A DNA stretch of 23,630 bases from Fonticula-like sp. SCN 57-25 (Eukaryota; Nucleariida; Rotosphaerida): contig MEDX01000085.1 in NCBI GenBank assembly GCA_001724245.1, positions 1-23,630 of the forward strand. The letters run 5' to 3'. Positions 1-8,876 of this stretch are shown here, piece after piece. The notes below the pieces were generated by a model. It searched no databases. It worked only from the letters and a program-made list of their open reading frames with translations, and was not told the origin of the DNA. The position numbers and the translations under genes are program-made. Position 1 is the stretch's first letter. The number at the start of each line of letters is the position of its first letter.

Positions 1-314
1 CGCAGAGAGACGATTCGGGGCCCACACAGAAGAAGTGTAGGACCGACGGCATCCGTTCACGGCAGGCGGCCGCAACCAGATCTCTTGCAAAAAAATAACG
101 TCAGAGTGAGGGGCCCGCTGCCTTAACCAAACATTAAAACCACAACGAGACTTAACATACATTAAACGAATGAATGAAATAGAGGCCCCACTGGCACGCA
201 GGCTATCTGCCAGGTGGCACCTGGGTGCAATTGGGCAGTGTCCACTTGTTCGTCGTCCACGTGGGCAGGCCGTCCCGTTTCCGTTTTGCGTTTTTCAAAC
301 TGGTCCGGCGACGC

Positions 315-2056
315 ATGGACATGGGCGAGTTGACAATGGAGGAGCTGATGCGACAGCTTCGCATTGCCGAAGAGGAGAAGACGGCCGCCCAAGAAGAGAA
401 GAAGGCTGCAGAGGAGCGCGAGAAGGCCGCCCAAGAAGAGAAGAAGGCTGCAGAGGAGCGCGAGAAGGCCGCCCAAGAAGAGAAGAAGGCCGCCCAGGAA
501 GAGAAGAAGGCCGCCCAGGAAGAGAAGAAGGCCGAACAAGAAGCACGATTGGCTGCCGAGGCAAAGCTCGCCGACATAGGTACGTGTTGTTCCGACCTCC
601 TCCTACCTTGCTTATGCGGGCATGGCCAGATGCCTCGGTCCTAGATGGACTGCCAGAACTTGGGGAGAAAACCTATTCGACCGCCAGCGCTTCGGTCAAT
701 AAGGCTCATGCAAGCGCCAAAATCAAGCTAAGCACCTTCAACCTTTTGACCGTCGACCAGTACGTTGTTCAACGCACCGGGCGTTCAGCCATCTGGGGCA
801 ACAAAAGAGATACTCGTCTCGTCTATTCGACCGAGGAGGACATCAGTCGCTTTGTGCAGGAAGTTCTACGGGATGCGGTCAGTGCACTTCCCGCGCTGCA
901 ATCCGTAGAAGTGAGGATCGTGCCCGAGCTTAGTGCATTTGGCGAAAAAGCGGATCTGTGGGTGCTGGCTCGGCTCGGTGTACCCGTCGGTGTTGTTGAA
1001 GTCAAGAAGCCGCACGAGGCCATTCTGCAAAACGAGTCTGTGGCCGGACAGTTGCTGGACTACATGAAGCGCCTGCGGTCATTTTTTGGGCTCAGCGACA
1101 TCTTTGGTATTGCGACGACCTACGAGGAGTGGCGTATTTTCTGGCTGAAGGACTGCGATGCTGCGGCCGCAAGCTGCTCAATGACAGGGGCGACAACGTC
1201 TGAGGCTGTACCGCTACAGGGCGTACCCGACATCCCGTCGTGGGGGGGGCGCGATGAAACTCCTGCTATGGACATCGCTACGTCGTCGCCGCCGACCCCT
1301 GTCAAGGACCGCTTGGTGCACGCGGGAAACGTGCTTCGCTACAACGACCCCCAGCTTGTGCCCACCCTCCTGTCGGTGCTCATGAAGATGGTGTCATCAC
1401 CGGTTAAACGAGCGCGCAATTTGGTGGATCCCGATCGCGAGTACATCGTGGTGAACAGCTCGAGCTGGTTTTGGACTCGACTTTTCGGCGATTTCAAGAT
1501 CAATACGCGCTCGGCGATGCCGCGCACCGACGCCACATCGTTCATCTTGCTGGCCCATCTCGGCGACGGTGGCTTTGGTCGTGTGTGGTTGGCGGCTACG
1601 CACGGCGGCTCGTTATGCGTGATAAAGTTTGGCAAGGACGGGACCGCGTGGAACCCAGATCACGAGGCTCTCGTATGGAAGTCTGCGTGGAAACTGAATG
1701 CTCGCGTGCTGCAGCTCGCGGGACGCCGCGCTTTGCTCCTGCCATACCTTTTGACATGCCAACGAGCGGGGCCGACCGGCCCAGACGCGGTGGCGGTGCG
1801 ACTCGCCACGGTGCGCGCCATCGAACGCATGGCTGCCGCTGGCTGGGAGCACACTGATCTAGCACGTCCGGACAATGATCAGCCCAAGTGGGCACATGTC
1901 GGGTTATATAGGCAGGGCGGTGAGCTTAAAGCATTGCTCATCGACCTTGGCATCGTGCGTAAGGTGCTGAAGAGTGATGTAGAACGCGCTGGCGCAGTGG
2001 CGCGAATGCGAGCGGCACTTGGACTGGATGACCCCTCATATGATGGTACCTCTTAA
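315..2056 (+). CDS. Crinkler-like protein: coiled coil + PD-(D/E)XK nuclease + kinase-like domain
   Basis: Exons 315-579 and 630-2056 give 563 residues. Residues 1-88 form an E/K/A/Q heptad coiled coil. Residues about 110-240 look like a restriction-endonuclease fold: E188, D197 and E212-V-K214 match the PD-(D/E)XK core. Residues about 395-530 look like a divergent protein kinase: glycine loop GDGGFGRV at 400-407, lysine K421 in VIKF, HTDL with D498 in place of HRD, and D527-LG in place of DFG. Nuclease plus kinase-like tails are known from Crinkler (CRN/CR) effectors of oomycetes, chytrids and other fungi; the usual CRN header domain is absent. Role as a secreted or nuclear effector is inference; no clear signal peptide is seen. 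An in-frame upstream ATG at 225 is possible. An alternative without the intron is an open frame from 170 through the repeat, giving an R/G/E-rich start; I prefer the spliced form because its donor is GTACGT, like others here, although the acceptor is not pyrimidine-rich. Confidence 0.72.
384..551 (+). repeat. Eight tandem 21-bp units coding heptads
   Basis: Eight 21-nt units in the first exon of the nuclease-kinase gene encode the heptads AAQEEKK and AAEEREK and close variants. Units 1-2 and 3-4 form two identical 42-bp pairs; units 6 and 7 are identical. Because each unit is exactly one heptad, gain or loss of units lengthens or shortens the coiled coil without breaking frame. Confidence 0.9.
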
Positions 2057-2684
2057 GCGGCACCCCCGTAGATCCGGCAAAGAAGCAGGCGATCTGCACC
2101 AATTTGACATCATGGCTGCTCTGTGCAGGATCTTGCCCTGAAATCAAGCACTTTTGTTTATTTTGGTTGTACTATACTATACTGTAGTTGTTCATTTAAG
2201 AGTCGAGACCACTGATTGCTATCAATAATAAGATTATTTTCGTTTAAAATATCACTTGGATTACAGTATGAGTAGTATAGTATGGGAGTTCAGCCCCTCG
2301 GTTCAGCCCCTGGGTACCCGCGTGCCCCTACCCGAAAGCGAAGCAAATACCGTATGAAATTCATGCCCGCCAAAAGTACACCCTACCCCAGTTCGGTGGG
2401 TATCACCGAATGAAAATAGCCAATTTTCCCATCCCTGCGCAACCCTCTTTTTTGATCACCCTTCAAGGTACCCCATCAGCCAAAAAGTCCAAAAACGCCG
2501 AGGCGCGTGTGTCATGTTCGGTCGCAATGACCGATCGAAATTCGTGTTATATGGGGTGTTGCCAAAAAATGATGAAATAAAAAATGGTAAAGTTATTTCA
2601 GGTTGCCCCTCAAGTTGGCACAGTCGCAGCATCATGATCAAGTGCACTCCAAACTCAGACCCCCTGATTCAGCCCCTGTCCCCG

Positions 2685-2720
2685 ACCCTGACCCTGACCC
2701 TGACCCTGACCCTGACCCTG
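2685..2720. repeat. (ACCCTG)6 telomere-like hexamer array
   Basis: Six perfect ACCCTG units. Read on the other strand and in another register they are TCAGGG, one base from the TTAGGG telomere repeat. Either an interstitial variant telomere tract or an ordinary microsatellite. Confidence 0.9.
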
Positions 2721-2734
2721 ATTCTGGCCTTGAC

Positions 2735-2770
2735 ACTTTAGGGCCAAACAATCCTGCTCAAAAATACGAT
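2735..2770 (+). repeat. Diverged direct repeat, copy 1
   Basis: Begins ACTTTAGGGCC and ends AAAATACGAT. It matches 3261-3296 at 33 of 36 positions, 526 bp away in the same orientation; similarity fades after that. Confidence 0.8.
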
Positions 2771-3260
2771 CTTGTTATCCATTACGATTTTCAGGTGAGA
2801 TTTGGAGGCAATTGTGGATCCCGTCGTAACCCAGATTCAAAACCCAGATGTCGTATAAACCAAGTCTAGCATCCATAAATATGTCACATGGGACCACGCA
2901 TGTTGCAGTAAATACCAAACAGCATAGTATGGTCATAAGGCAAGAGTGGTTATTTTAGAGCAAGAGTTTTGGGTCTGCAAAGTAGGGCGATCACCATCTG
3001 GCATCCGACGCAACGCGGATGATTTCCGTCGGTCGCGGATGATTCCGCATTGTCGGCGGAATATATGAAATTGAGTGATACCGAACGACTCCTAAGCCTC
3101 TGCTGCGCTTGCCTACAAATGGCCCACCCGAATTAACGCATTTTGAGCGCAGGCGAGGTCTTTGAACTTGGGTACCCCAAAACGCGAGTGCAGAGTGTAC
3201 TATACAATCCAATCACTTAGATCCAAGCGTCCGAACATAGGTGATCTGCCCGTAGTGTCG

Positions 3261-3296
3261 ACTTTAGGGCAAAACAATCCTAGTCAAAAATACGAT
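3261..3296 (+). repeat. Diverged direct repeat, copy 2
   Basis: Second copy of the 36-bp element at 2735-2770, starting ACTTTAGGGCA. Together they suggest an old dispersed element in this spacer. Confidence 0.8.
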
Positions 3297-3596
3297 TGTA
3301 CTATCTACCGCAATTTTTGACGGCGGTTCGTATCTTGGTTATGGGATGGACACATTTTCGAATCTCCGAAGAAATGATTTCTTTCAATCAAATCGCAATT
3401 TTGAGCGGGATTTTAATCTCATTTTAGACAACGAAAGGGAGAAAAATGATTTTATTCTCTTTCAAAATTCAATGTTGTAATGAAACGACAATTTCAGCCC
3501 CACTTTCGTCGTGATTCGTCGCCTCAAGTCAAATTTGAACGCTCCGCATTTTGCCCTAAGACGGAAACGATGACAGATCATTACGGTAAAGATCTC

Positions 3597-3638
3597 GCAA
3601 ACTGCAAACTCGCCTTCTACGTCACCATCGTGACGTCA
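3597..3638 (+). promoter_or_regulatory. GAR1 upstream sites: tandem GCAAACT motif and CRE-like TGACGTCA
   Basis: GCAAACTG at 3597-3604 overlaps a second GCAAACT at 3604-3610, and the perfect palindrome TGACGTCA lies at 3631-3638, 50 bp upstream of the GAR1 start codon. TGACGTCA is the classic full site of CREB/ATF-type bZIP proteins; the GCAAACTG motif recurs elsewhere in the window. Binding is inference. Confidence 0.5.
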
Positions 3639-3687
3639 CATATCCGCCACGCGCCACGGATTGATTCTTTCTTGATCGCTGCATCAA

Positions 3688-5174
3688 ATGTCCTTCCGTG
3701 GAGGAGGCGGTCGCGGTGGTTTCGGCGGAGGCCGTGGAGGCGGCTTTAGCGGCGGGCGCGGCGGCGCTGGTGGCCGTGGTGGCTTTGGCGGCGGTCGCGG
3801 TGGCGGTCGCGGCGGAGGCCGCGGTGGATTCGGCGGTGGCAACCGCTACGAGGAAGGCCCACCTGCCGAGGTCATTGGTACGCCGCCTCTATCCTTTTCA
3901 CGCCGATCCCGTTGGCACTTGCCGCTCTATCGTTCATTTGGCCCTTTATTGTTTGTCTATTGTGTTTGCTGCTGCATCTCTGCCGCATCCCTGCTGCATC
4001 TCTCGTGATTCCTCTTGATCCCCTCTTTCTGTTTCCTCCCTTTCTCATGCGCCTTGTCTGCCAACAGAGCTCGGCAAGCTTGAGCATCCCTGCGAGGGCG
4101 AGCTTGTGTGCAAGTCGACGAATGAAAAGATCCCGTACTTTAATGCGCCCGTGTACCTCAACGACAAGAATCAGATCGGCAAGGTCGAGGAGATCTTTGG
4201 CGCCACCAACGATGTGGTACGTTTCGGCGCTAATCATCCCCGCCATCTGCTTACGCCTCTTTCTCCGCAGCACTTTACCGTGAAGCTCCAGGAGGGCTTT
4301 GTGGCGACGTCGTTCAAGAAGGGCGACTCGTTTTATGTCAGCACAGAAAAGCTCCTCCCATTGGCGCGCTTCCTCCCGCAGCCCAAGTCCGCCAAGGGTC
4401 CGTCTCACACCCTTTTTGTCCCCTTTTCTGACCACATGTCCTCTTGTTTTTCCTCTTCTAATGCTATTGCTATTATCCTTGTGAATATCGCATGCGATTT
4501 TGTGCTCTTTTCCTCTCTTTTCTTGCTTGCTTTTCCGTCACAGTTGGCAAGCCTGCTGGTCGCGGCGGTGCGCGCGGCGGTTTCGGCGGCGGTCGCGGCG
4601 GCCGTGGCGGCTTTGGCGGCGGCCGTGGCGGCTTCAGCGGCGGTCGTGGCGGCTTTGGCGGCGACCGCGGCGGCTTCCGTGGCGGACGCGGCGGCGGTGC
4701 GCCCCGTGGCGGCAGCGGGTTCGGTCGCGGTGGTGGCGGCGGCGGGTTCGGGCGAGGCGGTAGCCGCGGTGCGTATTTTGGGAATATTGAGAGGGAAAGG
4801 AAAGGGAAAAATGGGTCAGTATGTGTCGTATGACTGTCATTCATGATCGTCTTTGATGTTGAAGATGAGTGGTATGAGTGTCATTGATGAGTGTCATTGA
4901 TGATGATGAGTGTTATTGATGAGTATCATTGATGATAATGAGTGTTATTGATGATCACGAGTGTTATTGATGATCATGAGTGTCATTGAGTGTCATTGAT
5001 GATGATGAGTGTCCTTGATGGTTGTTATTGATGATGCTTTTGATACTTTTTTGATCATGTACTGCTGGTCATGGTCAATGCTGATCATCAATACTATATG
5101 TGTTTGTATTCTTTCTTACACTATCCTTTACCTTTGCTGACTGTTCATTTCTAGGCGGACGCGGTGGCTACTAA
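3688..5174 (+). CDS. GAR1: H/ACA ribonucleoprotein core subunit Gar1
   Basis: Exons 3688-3877, 4068-4216, 4271-4397, 4544-4768 and 5155-5174 encode 236 residues; all phases join cleanly. Gar1 is a core protein of H/ACA snoRNPs, which pseudouridylate rRNA in the nucleolus, working with the Cbf5, Nop10 and Nhp2 proteins. An N-terminal Gly/Arg-rich (RGG) tract of about 57 residues precedes the conserved core (about 60-160), recognised by [39 protein letters not shown] and [12 protein letters not shown] second RGG tract of about 75 residues closes the protein, ending GGRGGY. The order RGG-core-RGG and the length match fungal Gar1 (about 205 in yeast). The last exon is only 20 nt, and the 386-nt intron before it is filled with a TGATGA-rich satellite. 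Other introns are 54-190 nt. Confidence 0.96.
4861..5036 (+). repeat. TGAGTGTYATTGATGA satellite in GAR1 intron 4
   Basis: Imperfect tandem units of TGAGTGT(C/T)ATTGATGA with extra GATGA insertions fill about 175 nt of the last GAR1 intron. The units contain many TGATGA strings. The intron ends with a good branch site CTGAC at 5135-5139 ahead of the AG at 5154. Confidence 0.85.
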
Positions 5175-5359
5175 GTACATAAATCGCTCCCCGGTTATCT
5201 TTTGCGTTTGTAGGTTCCTTTCTTTCTTTCCTTTGCCCTTGTAGTAATACAGACTACACCCTACCCTTTTTGCCTGCCACAACCCTGTGCACATATCGAT
5301 TGCATTACTGTACATTGAAACATGTTATCTATGCGGCCCTCTGATTGGCCACTTTTTCC

Positions 5360-6899
5360 TCATACGCCCTGGATGGCCGTGACGGCCCAGTTGGTGCTGA
5401 TCATGTGCCGCGGGTCGATCGGGTTGATGTCAAAGCGCAGCGATCTGAACCGGTTCGTCTCGGGGTGCAGCAGCCATGCAAACCTGTTTTGTTGTTTGCA
5501 CAGCGCCTCGGTGTCGCGCGCGCAGTCGGCCGCATCGTGCGATGTCAAGATCACAGGCCGTTTCGTCTCAAAAAGGAACCTGCGAGAGACGATTTCAGTC
5601 AATCACGTGAAAACACTATCACGTGATATGCGTACTCGAGGGTCGGTTTCCACCCGTCCACGTGGGCGCCGCTGCCCAAACCCGCATTGAATGCGACATA
5701 CAGATCGGGCATCTTGTCGTGCAGGATCAGATCGTCGTGCACCTTGTGGTACATGCCGGCGTACCCGCGGACCGCCATGGTCGACGACAGGTTGTGCGTC
5801 TGGCGGTCCAGGCCGGCGGGGACCTCGGGGCCGACGAAAAGAAGGTCGAAGCGCGTGCCGGGGAGGAGGTGGGAGAGCTCAAGGTGGAAGGGGGGGGGGA
5901 GGGTCGCCTCGGCGCGGGGGCCGAGAATGCAGATGCAGAGCGGCATTCCGCGCGCAATTCGTCGCCGAAGGTCTATTTAAAAAGGGTGAGCGGCCAATCA
6001 AAAGTGGGAATAGACGAAGCAATATAATAGTCACTTGATAGTCACTTGCGCGTATACATGTGAACATATCATAGAGATAGATACAGAGAAAAGCAGGTGA
6101 TAAAGACCATGCAAATCGAGCATTCTGTACACATGCAAACCAAGGCACTTTGCATACATGCAAACTGCATTCACTTTGCATGCACAAAGAAATACGCAAA
6201 CTGATAATCACTTCCAAACTCTATCTGTTTCGCACCCGTGAATGTATCGACGCCAGTGTCGGTAAAGTTGAGGTTTGTCCGCTGCATCAGGAACTGCGCG
6301 ATCGTGAGCGAGAAAGAGAGCGCCTTGCTCAGGTGCCGCTGCGTGCGCGGGTTCTCTGCGTCTGCATTCTTCGTGAGCCGCAGGTCGGGGTGGCGCGAGC
6401 AATGAATGGGTTCGCACCTGTGAATCCCCGCGACACGAGGTACGATGCCCAGTCGTCCATCTTGATGCTGCCCAAGTTGGTCGCCGGCCCTGCGCGCAAA
6501 AGCGTCAGTAAAGGCGCGCAGAGCGCCGAGAAAGACATCTCATTGGCCAGTCGGTCCAAATGCGCGCTTCTCATTGGCCAAGAGATGATGCCGGCGCGTA
6601 CCCGGGAAGCGCCTGAGCTCGTCCTTTGGCCGGTCAGAGAGGAGATCCTGCGTGTCCAGCAGCACGGTGCGGAACGCGGTGAGGAGGTCGCGGTCCTCGG
6701 CCTTTTCGACGCGGCAGAGGTCGGGGCGGAGGCACTCGTACGACTGGCGATCCAGGCAGAAAGTGCACCCGCCGAGGGATGCGTACGCGGCGCGCTCGCG
6801 CTCAAGCTGCTGCATCGCAGGGTGAGCGGCGGACGACAGGCGGGCCGCATGAAGCGGGAGGGCCGAGAAAAGGCGGGGGAGGCGGCGCAGGGACTGCAT
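5360..6899 (-). CDS. MSS51-like mitochondrial protein
   Basis: Minus-strand exons 6899-6602, 6489-6418, 6361-6236, 5972-5636 and 5579-5360 encode 350 residues; every junction keeps phase. Residues 1-30 are Arg-rich and lack acidic residues, a typical mitochondrial presequence. A four-cysteine cluster (C45, C48, C56, C62) follows, possibly a reduced zinc finger. The C-terminal half carries the MSS51 C-terminal domain pattern: LPGTRFDLLFVGPEVP, PDLYVAFNAGL, WKPTLEFL and RPVILTSHD. Yeast Mss51 activates translation of COX1 mRNA; animal MSS51 (ZMYND17) is a mitochondrial muscle protein. Which role applies here is inference. The exon 4/5 join uses GTACGC at 5635, giving PTLEFLFE; the other nearby GT options break frame. 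Convergent with GAR1 (185-nt gap), divergent from the next gene. Confidence 0.85.
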
Positions 6900-7236
6900 C
6901 GTGTGCTAGCAGCGCATGCGACGGGCGATGTCCCCGGGCGCGCTGTGCAGCCTGCGACGTAACATGAACGCAAACTGGAATCAGTTTGCACTTTTATAGA
7001 GGACTGGTAAGAGCGATACCAAGAGGGATGGCCGCACATGCATGCATTATTGACTGCGCGCTTCCAATGCTTTTCTATTTTGCGTTTGTACAGTATTGAA
7101 TATGGACCACACTGCGCTTGACGCATGCCGCTGATCTTTCCGATCTTTTGCCGCCACCTCAGCAAATCCACCCCCGACTCCACCCCAAACACGACCCACA
7201 ACGATTCGAACCGTGACGCGGTGAACAGCGGCACAG
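6900..7236. promoter_or_regulatory. Divergent promoter between MSS51-like and longin-like genes
   Basis: This 337-nt spacer separates two start codons that point apart. It contains an inverted repeat of the window's recurring motif: GCAAACTG at 6970-6977 and its complement CAGTTTGC at 6982-6989, four bases apart, about 70 nt upstream of the MSS51-like ATG. No TATA box is evident. Confidence 0.55.
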
Positions 7237-8479
7237 ATGCTCCGGCATGTGCTTGTGATCTCCTCGAGCGGGCTCGTTCTGTTCCAGAAGCAGTTCCTGG
7301 AGGGCATTGCACAGCCTTCCTTGACGGGGTCCCTTTTAATCGCGCTTCAGAGCCTTTGTCGGCGCAGTGTTGGCCAGCCCGCATGCTATGTCGGCCTCTC
7401 TCATGGTGCGCCTCGGTAATGCTAGATCCCATGCCTGACGCTGCGTCGCTCTTTCTTTGCGAACCTCAGTGGGTGTAGGTCTTGCTGCGGACACGGACAA
7501 GTCTGGCGTCGTGTGCGCTGTCTTTGGCGATGCATCGTACGGCGGCGATCTGTTGATGCTGCTCGCGCGATCCGTGCTGGCCACATTCCTCCGCAAGTGC
7601 GCCGCCTGCTGCCTCTATTGATGCGCACTCACACGCGATGCCGACAGGTTCCGCGCACAGCTGTCGCAGCCGCTTGTTGACACGCGCGCTTACAACGGAT
7701 TCCGGCAAGATCTGGCGGCGTGCTTTCGGAGCGCATCCCTGACGCTGATCGACGAAGGTGCGATCGGGATGCTGTGTGTGTAATTGCTCATTGCGCTCTT
7801 TTCTTAAAGTGCACGCGGCGCACCCGACGCTCGTCAACTGCGTGCTGATCCACGGGGATCGCGTGTCGCACGAGACGCGGCCGGGCAACGTTGACGTGCT
7901 CGGTGTCGTCGCCAACCTAAAGGCTGCATTCGATATTTCCGCAGACGCAAGTACGTTTATGGGAAATGAAAACTGCAAACTGGTTTTGGTTTGCCAATGT
8001 GCAAACTCGCGTGCAATGTGGCGTGTTCCATTATATTATGTGCGATGTAGAGTGCAATTGCGTGCTTTGTGGTGTGGTCACGAGTGAACACTTACAACTT
8101 TCTTTTCCTACTGCAAACTGCAAACTCTCTCTCGCAAACTGCAAACTGACCCATTACTAGTGAGCTCGAGCAATGACACTCCTCGCGAGATCTCGCTCCA
8201 GCTGTCGCACGACAGCGACGATCACAAGCTGCAGGGCGCGCGCGTCGGCATCTACGCGATCGCGCCTTTCTACCTTGTACGTCCACGTGGCCACACATTG
8301 CAAACTGACGCCGGTTTGCAGGTCATTATTTCGCCCGCCTCGCTGGACCCGGCGGCGTGCCGGCAGACGGTGCTCAAGACGACGATGCGGCTGCGGCAAG
8401 GTGCGTTTTTTGGGTTTCCCGCGCGTTTTGGCTGACCACGTGGGCAGTGGCGGCGCTTTTGGCCGGATTTAGCGGCTAA
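7237..8479 (+). CDS. Longin-like domain protein, function unassigned
   Basis: Exons 7237-7405, 7470-7596, 7648-7757, 7810-7950, 8161-8276, 8322-8400 and 8448-8479 give 257 residues. I do not recognise the family. The first ~130 residues have the alternating strand-helix pattern of longin (SNARE-like) folds: strand LRHVLVISSSGLVLFQKQF, helix TGSLLIALQSLCRR, strands YVGLSHVGVGLA and GVVCAVFGD, then helix DLLMLLARSVLATFLRKF. Such folds occur in trafficking proteins (SRP receptor alpha, Mon1-Ccz1, TRAPP subunits), so a vesicle or GTPase-linked role is a guess. The rest includes VNCVLIHGDRV, VGIYAIAPFYLV and a short C-terminal helix. No signal peptide or membrane segment. All six introns have GTRCG donors; branch sites CTGAC, CTCAC or CTCAT are visible. 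The join at 7950/8161 makes a Met codon across the intron. Confidence 0.75.
8133..8160 (+). repeat. Intron 3' module with tandem GCAAACTG (copy 1)
   Basis: The end of intron 4 of the longin-like gene has GCAAACTG at 8134 and 8141, running into CTGAC, a good branch site, 8 nt before TAG. A 21-nt core (8133-8153) is identical to 15795-15815, inside an intron of a different gene. Confidence 0.8.
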
Positions 8480-8876
8480 AGAGGCTTTTTTGTGCGCATT
8501 TCCTTATAGTATTGCTGGTATATCTTGTACAACACTCTTTAATACACCTTGTTGACCTTGAAAGTCATTAAGAAATTGAATAATATTATGAATAAGAAAA
8601 TGGTCATACTTACGTCCATATGGGCCACGTGAAAGGCCTACATATCTTTATTTTTCTCTTTTCTTTCCTATTCAGACTGCTTCTTTTTCCCTTTCCATTC
8701 AATTATACACTACTTGTACCGTACTATAGAACATTCCGCATTGCGCCACACGAGACAAAACTTGCGTCAAAGTCACGTGACAATCATAAATATCACGTGA
8801 TTTGTGATTTTTTTCCTTCTTTCCTTCGCTCGGTCTCCTGCGTGGTTGATCGTCCGATCGTTTTTGCGTCCCCGAC
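8480..8876. promoter_or_regulatory. Spacer: longin-like 3' end and acyltransferase promoter with three CACGTG sites
   Basis: AT-rich 397-nt spacer between two tandem genes. CACGTG lies at 8626-8631, 8774-8779 and 8794-8799; the last two, each inside TCACGTGA, are 20 bp apart and about 80-100 bp before the acyltransferase ATG. They are candidate sites for a bHLH (Cbf1-like) or G-box bZIP factor. No further gene seen. Confidence 0.5.

Larger units (their letters stand above)
2057..3687. other. Gene-poor AT-rich spacer
   Basis: I see no credible gene in these 1.6 kb; the open frames are short and unlike known proteins. The stretch holds four copies of TTCAGCCCC (2289, 2302, 2668, 3493), the ACCCTG array, a 36-bp diverged direct repeat, and two close copies of GCGGATGATT(T)CCG near 3016-3050. 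It ends in the GAR1 promoter. It could be remains of a mobile element, but no transposase or terminal repeats are visible. Confidence 0.6.

Noticed and set aside
170-2056. Single-exon 628-residue reading of the nuclease-kinase gene
   Set aside because: Its first 150 residues are an R/G/E low-complexity frame of the repeat; the GTACGT...CAG intron gives a coiled coil instead. Not fully excluded.
4473-4844. Proline-rich minus-strand open frame opposite GAR1
   Set aside because: Exact antisense of the RGG tract; glycine codons read backwards give proline.
6150-6962. 270-residue plus-strand open frame across the MSS51-like gene
   Set aside because: Crosses exons and introns of the well-supported minus-strand gene; the translation is a shadow.
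6329-7432. 367-residue minus-strand open frame
   Set aside because: Only short parts match the MSS51-like protein (its exon 2 frame); the rest runs antisense through the divergent promoter and the longin-like gene.
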